In this document: one piece after another, positions 58,146-64,000 of the stretch
Layout: each line of letters starts with the position of its first letter
Numbering within the stretch: position 1 is the first letter of the stretch
Assembly: GCF_008642355.1 (NCBI RefSeq)
Contig: NZ_CP029193.1
Coordinates: 1,946,001-2,010,000 of the forward strand
Length of the DNA: 64,000 bases
Origin: Streptomyces venezuelae
Lineage (GTDB): Bacteria > Actinomycetota > Actinomycetes > Streptomycetales > Streptomycetaceae
Direction: 5' to 3'
Made by a program: the position numbers and the translations under genes
The notes under the pieces: model-generated
The model's input: only the letters and a program-made list of their open reading frames with translations
Told to the model about the DNA's origin: nothing
The model's database searches: none

Positions 58146-58901
58146 CTAACGGACCGGGTGGCCCGCCCCCCGCAGCGTCTCCTTGACCTCGCCGATCCGG
58201 AGATCGCCGAAGTGGAAGACCGACGCCGCGAGCACCGCGTCCGCGCCCGCCGCGACCGCCGGCGGGAAGTGTTCCAGGCGGCCCGCGCCGCCTGAGGCGA
58301 TCACGGGAACCGTCACGTGCTTGCGCACGGCCGAGATCATCTCGATGTCGTAGCCGTCCTTCGTGCCGTCCGCGTCCATCGAGTTGAGCAGGATCTCCCC
58401 CGCGCCGAGCTCCGCGGCCCGGTGCGCCCACTCGACCGCGTCGATCCCCGCGGACTTGCGGCCGCCGTGGGTGGTGACCTCGAAGGAGCCGGAGGGCGTG
58501 CGCCGCGCGTCCACGGAGAGGACGAGCACCTGGCGGCCGAACCGCTCCGCGATCTCGCGGATCAGCTCGGGGCGCGCGATCGCCGCCGTGTTGACGCCGA
58601 CCTTGTCCGCGCCCGCGCGCAGCAGCTTGTCGACGTCCTCGGCGGTGCGGACGCCGCCGCCCACCGTGAGCGGGATGAAGACCTGCTCGGCGGTGCGGCG
58701 GACCACGTCGTACGTCGTCTCGCGGTTGCCGGACGACGCGGTGATGTCCAGGAAGGTGAGCTCGTCGGCGCCCTCGGCGTCGTACACCTTGGCCATCTCG
58801 ACGGGGTCGCCCGCGTCGCGCAGGTTCTGGAAGTTGACGCCCTTGACGACGCGGCCGTTGTCCACGTCGAGGCAGGGGATCACGCGTACCGCGAGCGTCA
58901 T
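58146..58901 (-). CDS. hisF: Imidazole glycerol phosphate synthase, cyclase subunit
   Basis: Partner of HisH; makes imidazole glycerol phosphate and AICAR from PRFAR and ammonia. The 251-residue barrel shows [16 protein letters not shown] with the first catalytic Asp, [22 protein letters not shown]-like [21 protein letters not shown] with the second catalytic Asp and IASGGAG. Last gene of the his operon. Its ATG overlaps the ridA stop by four bases. Confidence 0.97.
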   Translation of the reverse strand: MTLAVRVIPCLDVDNGRVVKGVNFQNLRDAGDPVEMAKVYDAEGADELTFLDITASSGNRETTYDVVRRTAEQVFIPLTVGGGVRTAEDVDKLLRAGADKVGVNTAAIARPELIREIAERFGRQVLVLSVDARRTPSGSFEVTTHGGRKSAGIDAVEWAHRAAELGAGEILLNSMDADGTKDGYDIEMISAVRKHVTVPVIASGGAGRLEHFPPAVAAGADAVLAASVFHFGDLRIGEVKETLRGAGHPVR

Positions 58902-59293
58902 GCGGGGGCTCCTCGGAAGGCTTCCAGTTCCACTTCGACCAGGATGCGCGGGTCGACGAAGCCGGAGACGACCGCCATGGTCATCACCGGACGCACGGAG
59001 TCGAAGACCTCCTTGTGGGCGCGGCCCACCTCGTCGACGTCCCGCGCATGGGTCAGGAATATGCGGACGCGGATCACGGACTCGGCTCCCACGCCGAGCT
59101 CGCCCATCGCCTCCAGCGCGTTGCCGATGGCGACCCGCGTCTGTTCGTAGGGGTCGCCCTCGCCGTACAGGACGTCGCCCTTGAAGGAGGTGGTGCCGCC
59201 GACCACGACCCGGTCGCCCGCCTGGACGGCACGGGCGAAGCCGAAGGCTTCCTCCCACGGGCTGCCGCTCTGCACTCGTCGCACCTCGGTCAT
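58898..59293 (-). CDS. RidA/YjgF-family protein
   Basis: A 131-residue trimeric-fold protein; RidA enzymes hydrolyse reactive imines or enamines formed by PLP enzymes. Motifs seen: VVVGGTTSF in place of the usual VSGQ, and [24 protein letters not shown] with the Arg that binds the carboxylate in true deaminases. It sits inside the his operon, overlapped by four bases on both sides (priA and hisF), so it is co-translated. Its role in histidine synthesis is not established. Confidence 0.9.
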   Translation of the reverse strand: MTEVRRVQSGSPWEEAFGFARAVQAGDRVVVGGTTSFKGDVLYGEGDPYEQTRVAIGNALEAMGELGVGAESVIRVRIFLTHARDVDEVGRAHKEVFDSVRPVMTMAVVSGFVDPRILVEVELEAFRGAPA

Positions 59294-60015
59294 CGCGACA
59301 CGGCCTCCAGCGCTTCCTCCAGCGTGAACGCCTTCGCGTACAGCGCCTTGCCGACGATGGAGCCCTCGACGCCCTGCGGGACGAGCTCGGCGATGGCGCG
59401 CAGGTCGTCCAGGGACGAGACGCCGCCGGAGGCGACCACGGGGCGGTCCGTCGCCGCGCAGACGTTCTTCAGGAGCTCCAGGTTGGGGCCCTGCAGCGTG
59501 CCGTCCTTGGCGATGTCCGTGACCACGTAGCGCGCGCAGCCCTCGGCGTTCAGGCGCTCCAGGGTTTCGTAGAGGTCGCCGCCGTCGCGGGTCCAGCCGC
59601 GGCCGCGCAGCGTCGTGCCGCGTACGTCGAGACCGACCGCGATCTTGTCGCCGTGCTCGGCGATGACCTTGGCGACCCACTCGGGGGTCTCCAGGGCGGC
59701 GGTGCCCAGGTTGACGCGGGTGCAGCCGGTGGCGAGCGCGGCGGCCAGCGAGGCGTCGTCGCGGATGCCGCCCGACAACTCGACCTTGATGTCCATGGCG
59801 CCCGCGACCTCCGCGATCAGGGCGCGGTTGTCGCCGGTGCCGAACGCGGCGTCCAGGTCGACCAGGTGCAGCCACTCGGCGCCCGACCGCTGCCAGGCGA
59901 GGGCGGCCTCCAGCGGGGAGCCGTAGGAGGTCTCCGTGCCGGACTCGCCGTGGACGAGGCGTACGGCCTGGCCGTCGCGGACGTCGACGGCGGGAAGGAG
60001 TTCGAGGGTGCTCAC
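59290..60015 (-). CDS. priA: Phosphoribosyl isomerase A, bifunctional HisA/TrpF
   Basis: Barrel enzyme that isomerises both ProFAR (histidine) and phosphoribosyl anthranilate (tryptophan); Streptomyces and mycobacteria use it because they lack trpF. The 241 residues show [21 protein letters not shown] with the first catalytic Asp, [22 protein letters not shown] with the Arg characteristic of PriA, and [15 protein letters not shown] with the second Asp. No trpF is seen in the trp set here, which supports dual use. A GTG at 60015 overlaps the hisH stop. Confidence 0.95.
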   Translation of the reverse strand: MSTLELLPAVDVRDGQAVRLVHGESGTETSYGSPLEAALAWQRSGAEWLHLVDLDAAFGTGDNRALIAEVAGAMDIKVELSGGIRDDASLAAALATGCTRVNLGTAALETPEWVAKVIAEHGDKIAVGLDVRGTTLRGRGWTRDGGDLYETLERLNAEGCARYVVTDIAKDGTLQGPNLELLKNVCAATDRPVVASGGVSSLDDLRAIAELVPQGVEGSIVGKALYAKAFTLEEALEAVSR

Positions 60016-60653
60016 AGGGTTCCGATCCAGTTGGTGAGGAGCTGGGCGCCGGCGTCGCCGGACTTCTCGGGGTGGAACTGGGTGGCGCTCAGCGCGCCGT
60101 TCTCGACGGCCGCCACGAAGGGCTCGCCGTGCGTGGACCAGTGCACATAGGGGGCGCGCATCGCCGGGTTCACGACCTCCAGGGACCAGTCGTGGACGGC
60201 GTAGGAGTGCACGAAGTAGAAACGTGCCTCGTCGTCCAGGTCCTTGAAGAGCGGGGAGCCCGCCGATGCCTGGACCGTGTTCCAGCCCATGTGCGGCACG
60301 ATCTCGGCCTTCAGCGGCTCGACCGTCCCGGGCCACTCGTCGAGGCCCTCGGTCTCCACGCCGTGCTCGATGCCGCGCGCGAAGAGGATCTGCATGCCGA
60401 CGCAGATGCCCATGACGGGGCGCCCGCCGGACAGGCGGCGGCCCACGATCCAGTCGCCGCGCGCCTCCTTCAGCCCCTGCATGCAGGCGGCGAAGGCGCC
60501 GACGCCGGGGACGAGCAGGCCGTCGGCGTTCATGGCCCTGTCGTAGTCGCGGGTGATCTCGACGTCGGCGCCCGCGCGCGCGAGGGCGCGCTCGGCGGAG
60601 CGCACGTTGCCGAAGCCGTAGTCGAAGACGACGACCTTCTTGGGAGTGCTCAT
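60012..60653 (-). CDS. hisH: Imidazole glycerol phosphate synthase, glutaminase subunit
   Basis: Class I glutamine amidotransferase of 213 residues that feeds ammonia to HisF. Seen: [12 protein letters not shown], the oxyanion region LVPGVGAF, nucleophile Cys in [10 protein letters not shown], and the His/Glu pair in [10 protein letters not shown]. The ATG at 60653 follows a small membrane-protein gene by 16 bases. Confidence 0.97.
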   Translation of the reverse strand: MSTPKKVVVFDYGFGNVRSAERALARAGADVEITRDYDRAMNADGLLVPGVGAFAACMQGLKEARGDWIVGRRLSGGRPVMGICVGMQILFARGIEHGVETEGLDEWPGTVEPLKAEIVPHMGWNTVQASAGSPLFKDLDDEARFYFVHSYAVHDWSLEVVNPAMRAPYVHWSTHGEPFVAAVENGALSATQFHPEKSGDAGAQLLTNWIGTL

Positions 60654-60669
60654 GTCCGTACGCCTCCCG

Positions 60670-60834
60670 TCAGTTCCAGTAGTCGAGGCGGAGGATGCCC
60701 GCGGCCAGACACATCACGGCGGCGATGGAGAGCAGCGTGATGAGGCTCTTGGGCATGCCCTGCTTCACGAAGGAGATGATGCCGCCGATCAGGAAGAGAC
60801 CGACGACGATGAGGATGGTGTTGAGCCCGTTCAT
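60670..60834 (-). CDS. 54-residue membrane protein between hisB and hisH
   Basis: The frame from the ATG at 60834 to the TGA at 60670 encodes [18 protein letters not shown] and continues through two hydrophobic helices (about 5-23 and 31-48) separated by FVKQGMPKS, ending LRLDYWN. Spacing is three bases after hisB and 16 before hisH, so it belongs to the operon. Third-position G+C is as high as in neighbours, and the hairpin-membrane pattern is too regular for chance. Function unknown. Confidence 0.82.
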   Translation of the reverse strand: MNGLNTILIVVGLFLIGGIISFVKQGMPKSLITLLSIAAVMCLAAGILRLDYWN

Positions 60835-60837
60835 GGG

Positions 60838-61440
60838 TTACAGCGCGCCCTTCGTGGAGGGAAGGATGCCCTCGGCGCGCGGGTCGCGCTCGGAGGCGTA
60901 CCGTAGGGCGCGGGCCAGGGCCTTGAACTGGCACTCCACGATGTGGTGGGCGTTGCGTCCGTAGGGCACGTGGACGTGCAGCGCGATCTGGGCCTGCGCG
61001 ACGAAGGACTCCAGGATGTGCCGGGTCATCGTCGTGTCGTACGCGCCGATCATGGGCGCCATGTTCTCGGGCTCGGTGTGCACGAGGTACGGGCGGCCGG
61101 ACAGGTCGACGGTCACCTGGGCGAGCGACTCGTCCAGCGGGACGGTGCAGTTGCCGAAGCGGTAGATGCCGACCTTGTCGCCGAGGGCCTGCTTGAAGGC
61201 GGCGCCGAGGGCGAGCGCGGTGTCCTCGATGGTGTGGTGCGAGTCGATGTGCAGGTCGCCGTCGGTCTTGACCGTCAGGTCGAAGAGGCCGTGGCGGCCG
61301 AGCTGGTCGAGCATGTGGTCGTAGAAACCGACCCCGGTCGACACGTCGACCTTGCCGATGCCGTCGAGGTCGATCTCGACGACGACGGAGGTCTCCTTGG
61401 TGGTCCGCTCGATTCTTCCGACGCGGCTTTCGCGGGTCAT
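60838..61440 (-). CDS. hisB: Imidazoleglycerol-phosphate dehydratase
   Basis: Sixth step of histidine synthesis, Mn2+-dependent. The 200 residues are the monofunctional form (no phosphatase domain). Metal-binding repeats are visible: [31 protein letters not shown] and [25 protein letters not shown]. The ATG at 61440 overlaps the hisC stop by four bases. Confidence 0.97.
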   Translation of the reverse strand: MTRESRVGRIERTTKETSVVVEIDLDGIGKVDVSTGVGFYDHMLDQLGRHGLFDLTVKTDGDLHIDSHHTIEDTALALGAAFKQALGDKVGIYRFGNCTVPLDESLAQVTVDLSGRPYLVHTEPENMAPMIGAYDTTMTRHILESFVAQAQIALHVHVPYGRNAHHIVECQFKALARALRYASERDPRAEGILPSTKGAL

Positions 61441-62552
61441 GCGCTCTGCTCCTTCTTGAGTTCGCGTACCGCATCGAGGAACGCGTCGTTTTCGTCGGGG
61501 GTCCCGGTGGACACGCGCAGCCATCCCGGCACGCCGTTGTCCCGCACCAGGACACCCCGGTCCAGGATCCGCTGCCACACCGCGTGGGCGGCCCCTGCGC
61601 CTTCGAACCGCCCGAACTGCACGAAGTTGGCGTCGGAGTCGGTCACTTCGTACCCCATCGCGCGCAGCTCGGTGACGATGCGGTCGCGCTCGCCCTTGAG
61701 CTGCTCGACGTACTTCAGGAGCGTGTCGGTGTGCTCCAGGGCGGCGAGCGCCGTGGCCTGGGTGACGGCCGACAGGTGGTAGGGCAGGCGTACGAGCTGC
61801 ACCGCGTCGACGACCGCCGGGTCGGCGGCGAGGTAGCCGAGGCGCAGTCCGGCGGCGCCGAACGCCTTCGACATGGTGCGGGAGACGACGAGGTGCGGTC
61901 GCCCCTCGATCAGCGGGAGCAGTGAGTCGCCGTGGCTGAACTCCACGTACGCCTCGTCGATCACGACGATCGACGGCTTCGCGGCCTGGGCCGCCTCGTA
62001 CAGGGCGAGGACGGCGTCGGCCGGGACGGCGTTGCCCGTGGGGTTGTTGGGCGTGGTGATGAAGACGACGTCGGGGCGGTGCTCGGCGATGGTCTTGGTG
62101 GCCGCGTCGACGTCGATGGTGAAGTCGTCGTGACGCGGTCCGGAGATCCAGCCGGTGCCGGTGCCGCGGGCGATGAGGCCGTGCATCGAGTACGAGGGTT
62201 CGAAGCCGATGGCCGTGCGGCCCGGCCCGCCGAAGGTCTGCAGGAGCTGCTGGATGACTTCGTTGGACCCGTTGGCCGCCCACACGTGGGCGCGCGTCAC
62301 CTCGTGCCCGCCGGTGCGGGTGAGGTAGCGGGCGAGTTCGGTGCGCAGCTCGACCGCGTCCCGGTCGGGGTAGCGGTTGAGGTCGCGGGCGGCCTCGCGG
62401 ACCCGCTCGGCGATGCGCTCGACGAGGGGTTCGGGCAGCGGGTAGGGGTTCTCGTTGGTGTTGAGGCGTACGGGCACGTCGAGCTGGGGTGCGCCGTAGG
62501 GGGACTTGCCGCGCAGCTCGTCGCGCACGGGCAGGTCGTCGATTCCGGTCAC
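61437..62552 (-). CDS. hisC: Histidinol-phosphate aminotransferase
   Basis: PLP-dependent transaminase of 371 residues making histidinol phosphate. Motifs: [44 protein letters not shown] with the ring-nitrogen Asp, the Schiff-base Lys in [17 protein letters not shown], and [13 protein letters not shown] with the carboxylate-binding Arg. The GTG at 62552 overlaps the hisD stop (GTGA); the ATG at 62573 is in frame but lies further inside hisD. Confidence 0.96.
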   Translation of the reverse strand: MTGIDDLPVRDELRGKSPYGAPQLDVPVRLNTNENPYPLPEPLVERIAERVREAARDLNRYPDRDAVELRTELARYLTRTGGHEVTRAHVWAANGSNEVIQQLLQTFGGPGRTAIGFEPSYSMHGLIARGTGTGWISGPRHDDFTIDVDAATKTIAEHRPDVVFITTPNNPTGNAVPADAVLALYEAAQAAKPSIVVIDEAYVEFSHGDSLLPLIEGRPHLVVSRTMSKAFGAAGLRLGYLAADPAVVDAVQLVRLPYHLSAVTQATALAALEHTDTLLKYVEQLKGERDRIVTELRAMGYEVTDSDANFVQFGRFEGAGAAHAVWQRILDRGVLVRDNGVPGWLRVSTGTPDENDAFLDAVRELKKEQSA

Positions 62553-63883
62553 TTGGTCCTCGGCACCTTCCACTCGAAGCGCGCCTTGATCGCCGCGCCG
62601 TGCGCGGGCAGGTCCTCGGCCTCGGCGAGCGTCACGACGTGGTGCGCGACGTCGGCGAGGGCCTCGCGGGTGTAGTCGACGATGTGGATGCCGCGCAGGA
62701 ACGACTGGACGCTGAGCCCCGAGGAGTGGCAGGCGCAGCCGCCGGTCGGCAGGACGTGGTTGGAGCCCGCGCAGTAGTCACCGAGGGAGACGGGCGCCCA
62801 GGGGCCGACGAAGATCGCGCCGGCGTTCTTGACGCGCCCCGCGACGGCGGCCGCGTCGCCGGTCTGGATCTCCAGGTGCTCGGCGCCGTACGCGTCGACG
62901 ACCTTGAGGCCCTCCTCCAGGCCGTCGACCAGGACGATCGCGGACTGCCGGCCGCGCAGGGCGGGGACGATGCGGTCCTCGACGTGCTTGGTGGCGGCGA
63001 CCTGCGGCGCCAGCTCCTTCTCGACGGCGTCGGCGAGCGCGAGGGAGTCGGTGACGAGGACGGCGGCCGCGAGCGGGTCGTGCTCGGCCTGGCTGATCAG
63101 GTCGGACGCGACGTGCGCCGGGTCGGCGGTGTCGTCGGCGAGGACCGCGATCTCGGTCGGGCCCGCCTCGGTGTCGATGCCGATGCGGCCGGTGAAGTAG
63201 CGCTTGGCGGCGGCGACCCAGATGTTGCCGGGCCCGGTGACCATGTTGGCGGGGGCGCAGGTCTCGGTGCCGTACGCGAACATCGCGACGGCCTGGGCGC
63301 CGCCGACCGCGTACACCTCGTCGATGCCGAGGAGCGCGCAGGCGGCGAGGATCGTCGGGTGCGGAAGGCCGCCGAAGTCGGCCTGCGGCGGGGATGCGAG
63401 CGCCATCGACTCGACGCCGGCCTCCTGGGCGGGGACGGCGTTCATGATCACGGACGAGGGGTAGACGGACCGGCCGCCCGGTGCGTAGAGCCCGACGCGT
63501 TCAACGGGCACCCACTTCTCGGTGACCGTGCCGCCGGGGACGACCTGCGTGGTGTGCGGGGCGCGGCGCTGCTCGCGGTGGACGGTGCGGGCGCGGCGGA
63601 TGGACTCCTCCAGCGCCTCGCGCACGGCCGGGTCGAGGCCGTCGAGGGCCTCGGTGAGGGCGGCGGCGGGGACGCGGACCTGGTCCAGGCGCACGCCGTC
63701 GAACTTCTCCGCGTAGTCGATCAGGGCCGCGTCGCCACGATGATGCACGTCCTCGCAGATGGGCCGCACCTTCTCCAGGGCGGCCGCGACGTCGAAGTCG
63801 GCACGGGGCAGCAGGGCGCGCAGGGCGGGGCCCGACGGAAACTCCGTGAGGGCATCGCCGCGCAGATCGATTCGAGAGATCAC
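62549..63883 (-). CDS. hisD: Histidinol dehydrogenase
   Basis: Last two oxidations of histidine synthesis, zinc- and NAD-dependent, 444 residues. Seen: [21 protein letters not shown], the NAD region, [30 protein letters not shown] with metal and catalytic residues, and near the end [20 protein letters not shown] with the catalytic His. A GTG at 63883 with GAGAGA upstream starts the gene. It heads the operon hisD-hisC-hisB-small gene-hisH-priA-ridA-hisF. Confidence 0.96.
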   Translation of the reverse strand: MISRIDLRGDALTEFPSGPALRALLPRADFDVAAALEKVRPICEDVHHRGDAALIDYAEKFDGVRLDQVRVPAAALTEALDGLDPAVREALEESIRRARTVHREQRRAPHTTQVVPGGTVTEKWVPVERVGLYAPGGRSVYPSSVIMNAVPAQEAGVESMALASPPQADFGGLPHPTILAACALLGIDEVYAVGGAQAVAMFAYGTETCAPANMVTGPGNIWVAAAKRYFTGRIGIDTEAGPTEIAVLADDTADPAHVASDLISQAEHDPLAAAVLVTDSLALADAVEKELAPQVAATKHVEDRIVPALRGRQSAIVLVDGLEEGLKVVDAYGAEHLEIQTGDAAAVAGRVKNAGAIFVGPWAPVSLGDYCAGSNHVLPTGGCACHSSGLSVQSFLRGIHIVDYTREALADVAHHVVTLAEAEDLPAHGAAIKARFEWKVPRTK

Positions 63884-64000
63884 ACGGCCAATTCTCTCAG
63901 ACCTTCATTCGACACCGGACGCGCGTATCACTGGCTGATATGAACCCCGCCGGACCCCGTTGACCACTAGGGTCTCGCTGGCTTTCAGCCGGTCACCGAG
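63884..64000 (-). promoter_or_regulatory. Upstream region of the his operon (partial)
   Basis: The 117 bp to the window edge hold no gene and should contain the hisD promoter. I see no convincing -35/-10 pair or leader peptide with His codons. Confidence 0.4.

Overview
The window is chromosomal DNA from a Streptomyces-like actinomycete. The evidence is very high G+C with strong third-position bias, many GTG starts, twin-arginine secreted enzymes, PriA (the joint HisA/TrpF isomerase of actinomycetes), TrpM, an ANTAR regulator next to pyk, and a his/trp gene order I know from Streptomyces. Nearly all of it is coding. I see no phage, plasmid, insertion sequence, CRISPR array or rRNA.

Layout. 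0-4.6 kb: 3' end of livF, ANTAR response regulator, an odd tRNA-Leu(CAA), a free-standing LAGLIDADG endonuclease gene, pyk and a SIMPL-domain protein. 4.7-14.8 kb: accessory enzymes (5'-nucleotidase, SGNH hydrolase, an orphan decarboxylase/N-monooxygenase siderophore pair, aminopeptidase N, a small secreted protein). 14.9-22.2 kb: chorismate mutase, then an O-glycan module (AraC regulator, GH35 beta-galactosidase, secreted GH101 endo-alpha-GalNAcase), then a secreted trypsin. 22.5-29.6 kb: metalloprotease, pentapeptide protein, DEAD-box helicase, cold-shock protein, secreted phosphatase, vWA protein, SDR and a small secreted protein. 29.9-33.2 kb: sugar ABC importer without its own ATPase, with a DasR-type palindrome upstream. 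33.3-40.4 kb: gltBD and a VIT-family protein. 40.7-48.5 kb: a tightly coupled seven-gene operon of four diverged ADP-ribosylglycohydrolase-fold proteins, a PfkB sugar kinase, a class III CoA-transferase and a CitE-like lyase. 48.5-57.3 kb: hisI-trpE-three membrane proteins-trpC-trpM-trpB-trpA-thioredoxin-like protein-lgt. 57.4-64 kb: a TIGR03085 protein converging on hisD-hisC-hisB-(54-aa membrane protein)-hisH-priA-ridA-hisF.

How the genes fit together. The his and trp gene sets share PriA, and no trpF is visible here. GH101 would release Gal-beta-1,3-GalNAc outside the cell and the GH35 enzyme, which has no signal peptide, could split it inside. Both promoters carry the same 12-base word, CTTTGTCCATGG, in the same orientation and at nearly the same distance from the start codon, so a shared regulator (probably the adjacent AraC protein) is likely. 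The best candidate for an undescribed system is the seven-gene operon at 40.7-48.5 kb: gene content and overlapping starts suggest one pathway that removes a ribosyl group, phosphorylates the sugar and degrades an acid through a CoA thioester. Its substrate cannot be read from sequence.

Other signals are a dispersed palindromic repeat inserted in frame into pepN and present again in the second ADP-ribosylglycohydrolase gene, a 20-bp triple tandem repeat, a G-run-rich non-coding block of about 430 bp, and three convergent gene pairs whose stop codons share one CTAG.
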